Shown: positions 6,347 to 15,903, numbered from the stretch's first letter. The stretch: DNA of 64,000 nt from Streptomyces sp. ALI-76-A (GCF_030287445.1 NZ_JASVWB010000004.1:62001-126000), one strand, 5' to 3'. Notes: generated by a model from the letters alone, not told the origin. A program made the numbers and translations.

Positions 6347-8803
6347 ATGGCCAACGTGGTCAGTGAGGGCGCTGCGGGACGCGGAACGAGAACGCCGCGT
6401 GTCGAAGTTGCCCTCGAAACGCTCGCAGCCGGTCCCGAATCGCCCGAGAAGCTGCGCCGCGTCCTCGAACAGGCGCTCGTCTTCGCCCGGGCCACGTTCG
6501 CCGCCGTCTACGCGCCCGGCGAGGACGGTGACCCCTTGTGCCTGGTCGAGTCGGTGGGCGTGCCCCGGACGCTGTACGGGCTGCGGGACAGCTACCCCTG
6601 TTCCGGCCGCTCCCCGGCGGCCGACGTGCTGCGCACCGGGCGGCCGGTCTGGCTCGGACCACCGGAACTCGCCGCCTGGCCGGAGACCCGGCGGGCGCTC
6701 TCGCGGGAGTTCTTCCTGGCGGCCCTGCCCGCCTCCGGCGACGACGCCGGGGCCTGTCTGCTCGCCGTGAGCGAGGAGCCGGCCGGATTCGGCCCCGAGG
6801 AACGCGCCTGCCTCGAACTGATCACCGATGCCGTCGTGGCCCCCGTCCCGGCCCGACCCGCGGAGGACGACGAGCTGGCGGCGGGCGCCTTCATCCTCGC
6901 CATGGACAGCGGCCGGGTGGAGGTCGGCGACGACATCCTGGAGCTGTTCGGCCTCAGCCCCGACGCGTTCGACGGCAAGGTCGAGACCCTGCTCGGGCTG
7001 ACCGTGCCGGAGGACCTGCCCTCGCTGATGTCCGTGGTCGAGGCCGACCACATGTCCATCGGCGACCGCGAGCTGGAGTTCCGGGTGCTCCAGTCCTCCG
7101 GCCCGCCCAAATGGCTCAGGCTGCGCGGACGTCTCCTGCCGGGCGCCGAGGGGCACCCGGCACGGCTCGTGGGCACCGTCGGCGACGCCTCCACGCTGCG
7201 CTCCGACGTGACCGACGTGGCCCGGGTGCAGCGCCTGGCCGCCGCCCTCGCCATCGCCGGCACCGTCCGCGACGTCAGCCAGGCCGTCGTCTCCGCCCTG
7301 CGCGGCCCGCTCCAGGCGGACCGGATCGCGCTGGCCGAGCTGGAGGGCGACCGGCTCGTCGTCACCGTCCTCGACCCGCCGGAACCGGAGGAGTGGCCCG
7401 CGCTGTGGCGCCTGGAGTGGCGTTCGGAATGGCCCGACGCGCCCGTGCGCACCATGCCCACGCTCGCCGCCGCCCTGCGCGAGGGTCGGTCCCAGATCTG
7501 GCCCGCCGGCACCGCCCTGGAGCCGGCCCTCGCCGACGTCGGCCCCGGCGGCCTCGCCGTCCTGCCGCTGCCCGCCTCCGGCCGCATGGCCGGCGCCTGC
7601 CTGATCGGCTGGGACGCCCCGCACGACTTCGGCCCCGACGAACGCGCCCTGCTCACCGCCTCGGCCGGCCTCGCCGGGCAGGCCCTGATGCGTGCCCACG
7701 CCTTCGACGCCGAGCACGAACTCGTCGGCATGCTCCAGCGCCAGCTGCTGCCCCGCCGCCTGCCGGTGCTGCCCGGCGCGGTCGCCGTCGCCCGTTATCT
7801 GCCGAGCACGGCCGGCCTGGAGCTGGGCGGCGACTGGTACGACGTGATCCCGCTGCCGGACAACCACGTCGGCCTCGTCATCGGCGACGTCCAGGGTCAC
7901 AGCGCGGGCGCCGCCACCCTGATGGGCCAGATGCGCACCGCGCTGCGCGCCTACGCCGTCGAGGGACACCCGCCCGACGTGGTGGTCTCGCGCGCCAACC
8001 GCCTCCTCACGGACCTGGAGACGGACCTCTTCGCCACCTGCGCCTACGTCGACGTCGATCTGGAGGAGGGCTCCGCCTGGTGCGTGCGCGCCGGACACCT
8101 GCCGCCGGTGCTGCGTCACCCGGACGGCGGCACGGAGATCGCCGAGGCGGAGGGCGGACCACCGCTGGGCGTGGTCACCCAGGCCGACTTCCCGATGAGC
8201 CCGCTGCGGCTTCAGCCCGGCACGGTCATCGCCCTGACCACGGACGGCCTGGTCGAGTCCGTGGAGGCCGACATCGACGTGGGCATGGACCGCTTCGCCC
8301 ACGACCTGGCCGGCGCGGACCCCGCCCACCTGGGGCTCGTCGCCGACGCCCTGCTCGGCAACGCCCGCCGCAGCGACGACGTCGCCCTGCTCCTGCTGCG
8401 CTACGACGGCATGGCCTCCCGCCCGCAGCGCGAGAGCTGGACGGTGTGGCGGGTCCCGCAGGCCGTCGGACACGCCCGCCGCTTCACCCGCCGCACCCTG
8501 CGCGCCTGGGGCGTCCCGGGCGACACCGTGGACGCCGTCCTCCTCGTCGTCTCCGAACTCGTCACCAACGCCCTCGTGCACACCGACGGCCGGGTCCGGC
8601 TCGACCTGACCCGGATCAACCACCGGCTGCGCGTCGCCGTCGCCGACTCCTCCCCGCGCACCCCCGTCAAGCCCACCAGCATCGGCTGGGAGGCCACCGG
8701 CGGCCGGGGCATCCTCCTCGTCGAGGCGATGTCGTCGGCCTGGGGCACCGTGCCCGTCAGCGGCGGCAAGCAGGTGTGGAGCGAGATCGCGCCGCTGGAG
8801 TGA
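6347..8803 (+). CDS. GAF-PAS-GAF-SpoIIE phosphatase fused to an anti-sigma-factor-type ATPase
   Basis: The product has about 818 residues: GAF (25-170), PAS (about 180-285), GAF (about 300-455), SpoIIE/PP2C phosphatase (about 470-685; GGDWYD, IGDVQGH, RRSDDVALL) and a C-terminal HATPase_c domain (about 695-818). The last has the N-box LVVSELVTNALVHTDG and G-box GGRGILLVEAM of RsbW/SpoIIAB-type kinases. Phosphatase and kinase of a partner-switching system are therefore fused in one sensor protein, a layout common in Streptomyces. The start ATG has no ribosome binding site but a TATACG box 7 nt away, suggesting a leaderless mRNA. There is no membrane segment. The ligand is unknown. Confidence 0.87.
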   Translation: MANVVSEGAAGRGTRTPRVEVALETLAAGPESPEKLRRVLEQALVFARATFAAVYAPGEDGDPLCLVESVGVPRTLYGLRDSYPCSGRSPAADVLRTGRPVWLGPPELAAWPETRRALSREFFLAALPASGDDAGACLLAVSEEPAGFGPEERACLELITDAVVAPVPARPAEDDELAAGAFILAMDSGRVEVGDDILELFGLSPDAFDGKVETLLGLTVPEDLPSLMSVVEADHMSIGDRELEFRVLQSSGPPKWLRLRGRLLPGAEGHPARLVGTVGDASTLRSDVTDVARVQRLAAALAIAGTVRDVSQAVVSALRGPLQADRIALAELEGDRLVVTVLDPPEPEEWPALWRLEWRSEWPDAPVRTMPTLAAALREGRSQIWPAGTALEPALADVGPGGLAVLPLPASGRMAGACLIGWDAPHDFGPDERALLTASAGLAGQALMRAHAFDAEHELVGMLQRQLLPRRLPVLPGAVAVARYLPSTAGLELGGDWYDVIPLPDNHVGLVIGDVQGHSAGAATLMGQMRTALRAYAVEGHPPDVVVSRANRLLTDLETDLFATCAYVDVDLEEGSAWCVRAGHLPPVLRHPDGGTEIAEAEGGPPLGVVTQADFPMSPLRLQPGTVIALTTDGLVESVEADIDVGMDRFAHDLAGADPAHLGLVADALLGNARRSDDVALLLLRYDGMASRPQRESWTVWRVPQAVGHARRFTRRTLRAWGVPGDTVDAVLLVVSELVTNALVHTDGRVRLDLTRINHRLRVAVADSSPRTPVKPTSIGWEATGGRGILLVEAMSSAWGTVPVSGGKQVWSEIAPLE

Positions 8804-8861
8804 GGAGGGGCCGCTCAGCTGGGTACCCGGCGTGGAGAATCCCCGAGAAGTGAGGTACGTC

Positions 8862-9281
8862 ATGACTCAGCACGTCAGCGACATCATGACCAGCGCCCCG
8901 GTCACCGTGGAACCGCAGGCCTCCGTGACCGCCGTCGCCCGGATGATGCGCGACCAGGACCTCGGTGCCGTCCTCGTCGCCGACGGCGACGAGTTGCGCG
9001 GCCTGGTCACCGACCGTGACCTCGTGGTGCGCGCGCTCGCGGAGGGCGGCGACCTGGAGCAGACCACGGTCGCCGACGCGTGCAGCGACGACCTGGTCAC
9101 CGTGACCCCCGAGGACGACGTGGACCACGCGATCGAACTCATGCGCGAGCATGCGGTACGCCGGCTCCCGGTCGTCGAGAGCGGCCACCCCGTCGGCATC
9201 GTGGCCCTCGCCGACCTGGCGATGGAACGCGACCCGGACTCCGCCCTGGGCGACATCAGCGTGGCCCGGCCCAACACCTGA
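8862..9281 (+). CDS. Tandem CBS-domain protein
   Basis: The product has 139 residues and two CBS motifs (about 8-60 and 75-128), each ending in the typical GLVTDRDLV and GIVALADLA strands. Stand-alone CBS pairs bind adenosyl ligands such as AMP, ATP or SAM and sense energy state; no enzymatic domain is attached. The start ATG has GTGAGG about 6 nt upstream; an upstream ATG at 8832 is less well placed. It follows the phosphatase-kinase gene by 58 bp on the same strand and may be co-transcribed. Confidence 0.85.
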   Translation: MTQHVSDIMTSAPVTVEPQASVTAVARMMRDQDLGAVLVADGDELRGLVTDRDLVVRALAEGGDLEQTTVADACSDDLVTVTPEDDVDHAIELMREHAVRRLPVVESGHPVGIVALADLAMERDPDSALGDISVARPNT

Positions 9282-9525
9282 GCGGGACCGGGGCCGGGGC
9301 GCTGGGCCCGCCGGCCGATCGCTCCCGTCCCCGCCGCTCCCCACCACCACGGTCCGGGGCGCGCCTGTCCGGCCTGTACGGCCAGGCCGGCGTCCACCGC
9401 CCCGGACCGTCTCGTTTGCCCGGGTCCCCGCCGGGGACCCGGAAGGGCAGCACAAGGGACATCAGTGCGCCCCGGCCCGCAGCGGACCGAGGGCAGGACG
9501 GAACGCAGAAGGAAGATGAAGTGCC

Positions 9526-9705
9526 GTGACCGCGCAGACCAGTGAGAAGCCCGTTGTCCGCAGGCCCGAGACGGGCTGGTCCAGGGCCCGCCGCCTGCGC
9601 GGCGGCCGCGCCCCGCGCACCTGCCTCCCGGCGGTCGAGGACCGGAACGCGCCGCGGACGGCGCAGACCGGCACCGAGGGAAACATCTTCCGGGGCGAGG
9701 ACTGA
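9526..9705 (+). CDS. Possible small hypothetical protein (59 aa)
   Basis: A GTG start with an AGAAGGAAGA stretch upstream opens a basic, Arg-rich 59-residue frame ending in GNIFRGED. I recognise no family. It sits just before decayed sugar-nucleotide genes, so it may itself be a gene fragment. Confidence 0.3.
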   Translation: MTAQTSEKPVVRRPETGWSRARRLRGGRAPRTCLPAVEDRNAPRTAQTGTEGNIFRGED

Positions 9706-9772
9706 TCGTTTTCTCGCCCGCTTGACCAACGAGCTGCCCGCTCGCCATGGTCCGTTGCCCCCGTGACGGACT

Positions 9773-10015
9773 ATGGTGAAGCAGATGAAGGCACTCGTGC
9801 TGTCCGGCTGCGCCGGAACACGGTTGAGGCCGATCACGCACACCTCGGCCGGACACCTCGTACCAGCGGCGAACTGGGCTGCCGTCTTCCACGGTGCGGA
9901 GCCCCTCGCCGCGGCCGGCGTCACCGACGCCGGAACGGCCGTGCGGGGCAGCGCCGCTGAGCGCGCCGGCCTCCTGGGTGACGGCGACGACAGCAAGGTG
10001 CAGATCACTTCATGA
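9773..10015 (+). pseudogene. Remnant of glucose-1-phosphate thymidylyltransferase (RmlA/StrD-like)
   Basis: From the ATG at 9785 the frame begins MKALVLSGCAGTRLRPITHT, plainly the N-terminus of the RmlA/StrD family, which makes dTDP-glucose from glucose-1-phosphate. It stops after about 77 residues of an expected 290-355. The signature glycine (GGxGTR) is changed to Cys and the lysine expected after THTSA is replaced. Later positions keep only scattered matches (AAGVTDAG, GDGDD). TATGGT ends 7 nt before the ATG, so an old leaderless promoter may survive. It overlaps the next remnant by an ATGA junction, preserving an ancestral rmlA-rmlB order. Confidence 0.75.
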
Positions 10016-10326
10016 ACCAGCTCGTCACCGGTGCCGGTTCGGTCGGCTCCACCCACTTTCGTACGCTCCTCGCGGCCGACGGATCCGACCCGCCCGGCAT
10101 CCCGGTGCCGGACCGGCTCCCCGTCGAACTTGCCGCGGTCCGGCAGGAGTTCGTGCGGGGTGACATCCGCGTCGCCGCACGCGCCGGTGAGCCGGTGGCC
10201 GACGCCGACGAGGTCGCTCAGTCCGCGGCCGAGCCGCTCGTGGACCGTTCGGCCGGCGAGGTCGAGCATGACGCGGCCGAGCCGCCCGTGGACCGTACGC
10301 TCACCGGATCGCCCGGGACGTGCGGG
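10012..10326 (+). pseudogene. Remnant of dTDP-glucose 4,6-dehydratase (RmlB/StrE-like)
   Basis: The frame starts MNQLVTGAGSVGSTHFRTLL, matching the Rossmann-fold start of RmlB (normally ILVTGGAGFIGSxxVRxLL). Downstream FVRGDI and SAAEPLVDRS match the FVRGDI and FAAESHVDRS landmarks. The stretch between them is eroded and VDRS-like segments occur twice (PLVDRS, PPVDRT), suggesting a small internal duplication. Catalytic Tyr-Lys and the rest of the protein (about 220 residues) are missing. The frame remains open beyond this point but loses similarity. Confidence 0.65.
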
Positions 10327-10588
10327 GACCTCGGCCGGTGTCCTCCGGCGCCACACACTCCGGCGCGAGCACCAGGTACCGCCCGGCCCGCGAGGTGTTC
10401 CGGCACCGCGCGGCCCGGCCCGGGCCGGGTGCGTCCCGCCGGCGGCGCGGTCTGTCCGCGGCCCGCGCTCCCACCCGCCCACAGCGCCCCAGCGCACGGC
10501 CGCCGGCAGCAACCAGGCCTGCCGCCGTCGCGTGACGGGCGTTCCGCCCCGCCCGAATCCCTTTCTGGATCCGCAAGGAGTCCCCTGC

Positions 10589-11392
10589 GTGAAACGCCAT
10601 GAGTTCCTGCGGTCGCTGCACAAGGTCAGCGCCAACCGCAACTACCTGGAGATCGGTGTCAACGACGGTCGCAGCCTGACGTTGTCCCGTGTTCCCAGCA
10701 TCGCCATCGACCCCGCCTTCAAGGTGGTCAGCGAGATCCGGTGCGACGTCCACCTGGTGAAGGCCACCAGCGACGACTTCTTCGCCCGGGAGAACCCGCT
10801 CGCGCACCTGAAGGGCGGCCGTCACCCGGTCCGCAACCTGCGCCGCGGGCGCAGCCCGATCGGCTACTGGCGGGGCACCACCCTCGACCTGTCGTTCATC
10901 GACGGCATGCACCTGTTCGAGTACGCGCTGCGCGACTTCATGAACGTGGAGAAGCACTCCGACTGGTCGAGCGTGATCGTCCTCGACGACATGCTGCCGC
11001 GCAACATCGACGAGGCCGCCCGCGACCGGCACACCGGCGCCTGGACCGGCGACGTCTACAAGGTCGTGGAGATCCTCAACCGCTACCGCCCCGACCTGGT
11101 CACCGTCCTGGTCGACACGCAGCCCACCGGCCAGCTCGTCGTCTTCGGGGCCGACCCGGACAACACCGTGCTGCACGACAGGTACGACGAGATCATCGCC
11201 GAGTTCAAGGTGCCCGACCCGCAGAAGGTGCCCGAGGCGATCCTGGAGCGGGTGCCCGCGGTGACGCCCGAGACCCTGGTGGAAGCGCCGTTCTGGCGCC
11301 CGCTGGTGCGCGCCCGCAACCTCGGCATCGGGCGCTCCCGCGGCTGGGAGCCGCTGCGCAAGGCGCTGGAGCAGATCTCCGTCACCCGCTGA
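10589..11392 (+). CDS. Class I SAM-dependent methyltransferase-like protein
   Basis: The product has 267 residues. The opening motif NYLEIGVNDGRSLTLS is the SAM-binding loop of the Methyltransf_24 group, and LDLSFIDGMHLFEYALRDF with VIVLDDMLP gives the acidic metal/substrate motifs seen in glycan- and natural-product-linked members. The start is the GTG after AAGGAG. A frame continues upstream through the rmlB remnant but is not part of this protein. The C-terminal 60 residues are not recognised. It is convergent with a GT2 gene, and both probably belonged to a surface-polysaccharide cluster whose nucleotide-sugar genes have decayed. The acceptor is unknown. Confidence 0.75.
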   Translation: MKRHEFLRSLHKVSANRNYLEIGVNDGRSLTLSRVPSIAIDPAFKVVSEIRCDVHLVKATSDDFFARENPLAHLKGGRHPVRNLRRGRSPIGYWRGTTLDLSFIDGMHLFEYALRDFMNVEKHSDWSSVIVLDDMLPRNIDEAARDRHTGAWTGDVYKVVEILNRYRPDLVTVLVDTQPTGQLVVFGADPDNTVLHDRYDEIIAEFKVPDPQKVPEAILERVPAVTPETLVEAPFWRPLVRARNLGIGRSRGWEPLRKALEQISVTR

Positions 11393-11420
11393 GGCCCGGG
11401 CCGCGCGGGCCCTGGCGGCG

Positions 11421-11467
11421 GGCGGAGCGGGTCCGGTCCCGCACGAGCGGACCGGACCCGCTCCGCC
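11421..11467. terminator. Perfect 19-bp convergent hairpin terminator
   Basis: GGCGGAGCGGGTCCGGTCC (11421-11439) and its exact complement (11449-11467) flank a 9-nt loop, 28 nt after the methyltransferase-like gene. It can serve that gene and also the converging glycosyltransferase. Confidence 0.85.
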
Positions 11468-11677
11468 TGAGCGGGCGACGACGCCTCCACGTGCTCCGCC
11501 GCCGGCGACGAGTCGGCGGCGGCCTGGTGCCCTCGGGCCGGCGACGCCGGCATCCGGGTCCGGAGGGCGCGCCCCGCGCACCTCGCGCTGCGGCACACCA
11601 CCGTGCACCGGCTCGTCCGAGAGCACTCAGGAGACCCGGAGAGACCGGGTGCCGCTATCCCCGGCAGCCGGACGTGT

Positions 11678-13624
11678 TCATGCCTTCCACGCCCTGACCC
11701 GGGCCGTCGCCTTCGCACGGACCCGGCCGAGCACCCGCCGCGCCCTGCCCGCCAGCTGCCGTACGGCACCGGGCCGGGGCGGACGCGCCACCCGCACCCC
11801 GTCCGCTCCGGCGCGCAGCGCGAACGGCAGCGCGAGGAAACGCGGCTGGTCCGCCTGCGGCGCCGGGCACAGCGCGACCGGCCGGACCCCGCCGCCCAGG
11901 CCGCCGGCGGGCAGGGCTGCCTCCAGCCGCGCCCCGGCGCCGTCCGGGGACAGGGTGCCGGAAACGTCCGCCGAGCCCTGGCCGGTGAGCCGCAGCAGCA
12001 CCTCGGTGTCGCCGGGCACGTACAGCGGCAGGGGCGCGCGCAGCCGGCCGCCGGTGACGGTGACGTGCTCGGGCCGGAGCCCGGACAGCCCCAGGCGCTT
12101 GGCCGCGCGGTCGACGTCCAGGGCGAGCTGACCGTGGACGGTCCAGTACGGCAGCACCACCCGGCCGGCCACCACACCGGCGACGGCGGCCGTGCCGCCC
12201 TTGCGGGGGACCGGCCCGAGCCGGCACTCCTTGGTCCAGCCGCCCAGCTTGACGCGGACCAGGACGTCCCAGAGGCCGCCGCCCACCGGGGTGCCGTCGG
12301 CCGTGGTGGCGGGATCGACGGTGGCCGTGGCCCGCAGCACCAGCCGGACGCCCTCGCCGTCGTCCACCGGCACGATCTCCCGGGTGAACTCCACCGGCTG
12401 GAAGTACTGCGCGGAACTGGCGCGTTCCCGCAGCAGCAGGTCCGCCGTGGCCTTCCCGAACTGGTCGACGGTGTCGGCGCCCACCCGGCCGATCGCCTCG
12501 GCCGCGTCCCGCGGCGGATCGGCGGGCGCGGAGGCGGTCCGGCCCGACGGGAACGTCATCGGCTGCCCGCCGACCGTGTACTCGGCGGTCAGGCCGATCT
12601 TCAGCGCGCCGTCCTCCCACCGGATGTCCCCGGGCTCGGCGCGCACGGCGACGGACGCCTCCCACTCGGCGAAGGCCACCAGGTCGTCCAACCGGTCGGC
12701 GGCGATCAGCTGGGCGATGACCCGCTGGGTCAGCGGCAGCCCGGCCGCCACCCCGGGCCCGAAACGCTCCACGACGACCCCGCGGATCTCCTTGAACAGC
12801 TCCCCGCGGTAGTCCTCGGGCAGGACCAGCAGACGCCGGCCGCGCATCCGCTCGACCATCTCGATGCGCAGCCAGCGCCGGTGGAGCCGGTCCCGCAGGG
12901 CGCCCGGCGGGGTGTACCGCTCGACGACGTCGAGGGCCTCGCGCAGGTTCTTGTAGTAGCCGACCGGGTCGAAGCGCTGGAATCCGGCGTTGGAGGCGTC
13001 GTCACGTTTGACGTGGTAGTAGCAGACGTAGTCGCTGAGCACCGAGACGTTGTCGGCGCGCAGGAACGCCTCGGTGACGAAGACGTGGTCCTCCAGCCGC
13101 CGCCGCCCCTCGGGGAAACGCAGCCCGATGCGGTCGAGGAACGCCCGGCGGAACATCTTGTGCGGGGTGAGGCTGTCGATCAGCGGGGCGTTCCCGACGC
13201 TCGCGCGCGGGTGGTTGCGGCGGAACAGCTCCACCGGCACGCCACGGCCCTTGCCGGCCATCTTCCCGACGACGACGTCGGCGCCGTTGGCCACCCCGTA
13301 GTCGTACATCCGCTCCAGGGCCTCGTCGCCGAGGTAGTCGTCGTTGTCGACGAACATGACGTACTCGCCCTCGGAGGCGGCGATGCCGACGTTGCGGGGC
13401 TTGCCCGACCAGCCGGAGGGCTCCTGGTGGATCACCTTGACCCGGGGGTTCTCGGCGGCGAGCGCGTCGAGCCGGGCGGGGGTGGCGTCGGTGGAGCCGT
13501 CGTCGACGAAGACCATCTCGTACTCGTCGGGCGGCAGCGACTGTCTGAGCAGTGAGGCGATGCAGTCCTCGATGTAGATTCCCGGGTTGTAGACGGGAAC
13601 GATGACGCTGACCTTGACCGGCAT
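11678..13624 (-). CDS. GT2-family glycosyltransferase with C-terminal accessory domain
   Basis: The product has 648 residues. The first 330 or so form a GT-A fold: VSVIVPVYN, the nucleotide-binding VDDGSTD (about 40-46), VDNDDYLG as the metal DXD-type motif (93-95) and EDHVF (about 178-182) as the catalytic region. Such enzymes add sugars or polyol phosphates to wall or capsule polymers at the inner membrane face; no transmembrane helix is visible. The second half (about 350-620) is beta-rich and resembles regions appended to TagF/wall-teichoic glycosyltransferases, but I cannot assign it firmly. The start ATG follows a candidate -10 TAGCAT on the minus strand at 13687-13692. Confidence 0.83.
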   Translation of the reverse strand: MPVKVSVIVPVYNPGIYIEDCIASLLRQSLPPDEYEMVFVDDGSTDATPARLDALAAENPRVKVIHQEPSGWSGKPRNVGIAASEGEYVMFVDNDDYLGDEALERMYDYGVANGADVVVGKMAGKGRGVPVELFRRNHPRASVGNAPLIDSLTPHKMFRRAFLDRIGLRFPEGRRRLEDHVFVTEAFLRADNVSVLSDYVCYYHVKRDDASNAGFQRFDPVGYYKNLREALDVVERYTPPGALRDRLHRRWLRIEMVERMRGRRLLVLPEDYRGELFKEIRGVVVERFGPGVAAGLPLTQRVIAQLIAADRLDDLVAFAEWEASVAVRAEPGDIRWEDGALKIGLTAEYTVGGQPMTFPSGRTASAPADPPRDAAEAIGRVGADTVDQFGKATADLLLRERASSAQYFQPVEFTREIVPVDDGEGVRLVLRATATVDPATTADGTPVGGGLWDVLVRVKLGGWTKECRLGPVPRKGGTAAVAGVVAGRVVLPYWTVHGQLALDVDRAAKRLGLSGLRPEHVTVTGGRLRAPLPLYVPGDTEVLLRLTGQGSADVSGTLSPDGAGARLEAALPAGGLGGGVRPVALCPAPQADQPRFLALPFALRAGADGVRVARPPRPGAVRQLAGRARRVLGRVRAKATARVRAWKA

Positions 13625-13936
13625 CGGTCTCCGGGCCCCCTCGGATGGCTGACCGCGTGTTGGCAGGAGCTGCCGCGCGTGGGCAGATGCTAGCGCGATC
13701 GGCCGGGTCGCCCGCCTCCGACCCCCCGTCCGCGGTGTCCCAACTCCCTTGGCGGGCACGCGCGGTACGCCCACCAGTGGTGCGGTGGGTGCTGGGGGCA
13801 CCCCGTCCGCACGCCGGCATCGGCCGCCTCTCCGACGGCACGGCACTGCTCCACCCGGACGGCGTACGGCGTGCCGCCCCCGTGGTGCGCGGCCGGCCGC
13901 ACACCGTGGCCGCGCCGGTCGGCCTAGGCTGACCCC
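13625..13936. other. Divergent intergenic region
   Basis: This is 312 bp with the glycosyltransferase promoter on the left and, at 13925-13930, TAGGCT ending 6 nt before the phosphoesterase GTG. A small hairpin (GGGTGC/GCACCC) lies at 13787-13803. I see no gene I can support. Confidence 0.4.
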
Positions 13937-14437
13937 GTGCGTCTGCTGCTGATGTCCGACACCCACCTGCCCAAGCGCGCCAAGGAACTCCCCGCGCCCC
14001 TGCTCGCCGAACTCCCGCGTGCCGACGTCGTGTTCCACGCCGGCGACTGGGTCGACACGGCCACTCTCGACCTGCTGGAGAGCCGCAGCCGCAGACTCGT
14101 CGGCGTGTACGGCAACAACGACGGGCCGCCACTGCGCGCCCGGCTGCCCGAGGTCGCGTACGCCGAACTGGAGGGGCTGCGCTTCGCCGTCGTCCACGAG
14201 ACGGGCCCCGCCCAGGGGCGCGAGGCGCGCTGCGCCGCCCGCTTCCCCGACGCCGACGTCCTGGTCTTCGGGCACAGCCACATCCCCTGGGACACCACCG
14301 CCCCCGCCGGTCTGCGTCTGCTCAACCCCGGCTCGCCGACCGACCGCCGCCGCCAGCCCCACCGCACGTACATGACCGCGACCGTGACCGACGGCCGGCT
14401 CGCCGACGTGACCCTCCACCCGCTGCCGCCGCGCTGA
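13937..14437 (+). CDS. YfcE/MJ0936-family metallophosphoesterase
   Basis: The product has 166 residues, the normal size for this calcineurin-like family. The metal ligands are all present: DTH (Asp8, His10), GDW (Asp37), GNND (60-62) and GHSH near residue 110. Members are cytoplasmic Mn-dependent phosphodiesterases with broad in-vitro activity; the natural substrate is unclear. The GTG start has no ribosome binding site but is 7 nt past a TAGGCT box, predicting leaderless translation. Confidence 0.85.
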   Translation: MRLLLMSDTHLPKRAKELPAPLLAELPRADVVFHAGDWVDTATLDLLESRSRRLVGVYGNNDGPPLRARLPEVAYAELEGLRFAVVHETGPAQGREARCAARFPDADVLVFGHSHIPWDTTAPAGLRLLNPGSPTDRRRQPHRTYMTATVTDGRLADVTLHPLPPR

Positions 14438-14470
14438 CCGGCCACCCGTTCGACCGATCCGCCGCCCGCC

Positions 14471-15616
14471 TCACCGTGGCCGGAACGGCGGCCACCCCGG
14501 CGTCGTCGTCCCCGGGGAGCCGCTCGGGTGGATCGCCCCCGCCGTCGCGGTCAGGGGGACCCCGCTGCCGCCCCAGCGCAGCGCGACGATCTCGGCGGCG
14601 ACGGACACGGCGACCTCCTCGGGGGTGCGGGCGCCGAGGTCCAGCCCGACCGGGGAACGCAGCCGGGACAGCTCGGCCTCGGTCAGTCCGGCCTCGGCCA
14701 GCCGTCTCCGGCGGTCGTCGTGCGTACGGCGGCTGCCCATCGCCCCGATGTACGCGGCCGGCCGGCGCAGCGCTTCCTCCAGCAGCGGCACGTCGAACTT
14801 CGGGTCGTGGGTGAGCACGCAGATCACCGTTCGCCCGTCGGTGTCCGTGGCGCGCAGATAGCGGTGCGGCCACTCCACGACCACCTCCGCCTCCTGCGGG
14901 AAGCGCCGCGGCGTGGCGAACACCGGCCGGGCGTCGCACACCGTGACCCGGTAGCCGAGGAAGCCGCCGATCCGGGCGACCGCGGCGGCGTAGTCGATCG
15001 CGCCGAAGACCAGCATGCGCGGCGGGGGAGCGAAGGAGTGCAGGAAGACGGTGACCGCGTCCTCGCGGCGCTCGCCGTGCGGCCCGTAGTGGCGCAGACC
15101 GGTCGCGCCGAAGGCGAGTTCGCCGCGCGCGTCGGCGGTGACGGCCACGTCCAGGCCGTCGGTGCCGAGGGTGCCGGCGACCCGGTCGGGCCACACGGCG
15201 AGCGTGGCGCCGCGTGGCGCGGGTCCGTCGGTCACCGTCGCGACGGTCACCGGGCGGCCCGCGGCGACCGACTCGGCGACCGCGCCGAAGGCCGGATCGC
15301 TCTCCGCGGTGACCGGCCGCACCAGCAGGGTGAGCTCGCCGCCGCAGGTCAGACCGACCGCGAAGGCGTCCTCGTCGCTGTACCCGAAGCTGGCCAGACG
15401 GGCCTCCCCGCTCGCCATCACCTCCTGCGCGAGGGCGAAGACCGCGCCCTCCACACAGCCCCCGGAGACACTGCCGACGACCTCGTCGTCCGGGCCGACG
15501 GCCATCGCGGCGCCCGGGCCGCGCGGTGTGCTGCGGCTGACCGCGACCACCGTGGCCAGCCCGAACGGTGTCCGGGCCGTGTACCAGTCGCTCAGTACCG
15601 GGAGAAGGTCACGCAC
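14471..15616 (-). CDS. XdhC/CoxI-family protein
   Basis: The product has about 381 residues. The N-terminal XdhC domain has the GSVSGGCVEGAVFALAQEV signature, and the C-terminal part is a Rossmann-like XdhC_C domain (MLVFGAIDYAAAVARIGGFL, then AYIGAMGSRRTH). XdhC proteins bind molybdenum cofactor and insert it, after sulfuration, into xanthine dehydrogenase-type enzymes. No molybdoenzyme lies beside it here, so it acts on one encoded elsewhere or is a paralogue. The start is a GTG with GGAG upstream. Confidence 0.85.
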   Translation of the reverse strand: MRDLLPVLSDWYTARTPFGLATVVAVSRSTPRGPGAAMAVGPDDEVVGSVSGGCVEGAVFALAQEVMASGEARLASFGYSDEDAFAVGLTCGGELTLLVRPVTAESDPAFGAVAESVAAGRPVTVATVTDGPAPRGATLAVWPDRVAGTLGTDGLDVAVTADARGELAFGATGLRHYGPHGERREDAVTVFLHSFAPPPRMLVFGAIDYAAAVARIGGFLGYRVTVCDARPVFATPRRFPQEAEVVVEWPHRYLRATDTDGRTVICVLTHDPKFDVPLLEEALRRPAAYIGAMGSRRTHDDRRRRLAEAGLTEAELSRLRSPVGLDLGARTPEEVAVSVAAEIVALRWGGSGVPLTATAGAIHPSGSPGTTTPGWPPFRPR

Positions 15617-15694
15617 GATCCGCTCCTTTCACGCGAGCCGTACCGGCCGCCGCGCGTCCGGCCCCGCCCCCGCCGGGCCGGACGGCCCACGGGC

Positions 15695-15718
15695 ACGGGC
15701 TCACGGGCTCACGGGCTC
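15695..15718 (+). repeat. Three tandem copies of ACGGGCTC
   Basis: An exact 8-bp unit is repeated three times in the region between the XdhC-like gene and the acetyltransferase. No function is evident; simple slippage is the likely origin. Confidence 0.7.
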
Positions 15719-15903
15719 ACCGAGCCGGGTACCCCCGTGCCAGTCTGCCCGGCCCCCGCGCGGCCCTCGCCCGTGTACCGCCGGGTGCCGTACGAAAGCG
15801 GGTCTTCAGTGCTGCCCGGGCGCCCGGGGCCACCGGGCATGGGCGCCTTCCGGGTTCCCGGGCGTGAGCGGCGTCGCCCCGCACGCCGTGCCATCGTGGT
15901 CCC

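Noticed and set aside
3252..6347. Plus-strand open frame of about 1000 codons opposite the SpoIIE phosphatase
   Set aside because: Its composition (Arg, Gly, His, Pro, Gln) is that of a shadow frame, and the minus strand has clear GAF, PAS and PP2C motifs.
11468..11677. Possible small gene between methyltransferase-like and GT2 genes
   Set aside because: The region follows a strong terminator and no frame shows a start with a ribosome site or a recognisable motif.
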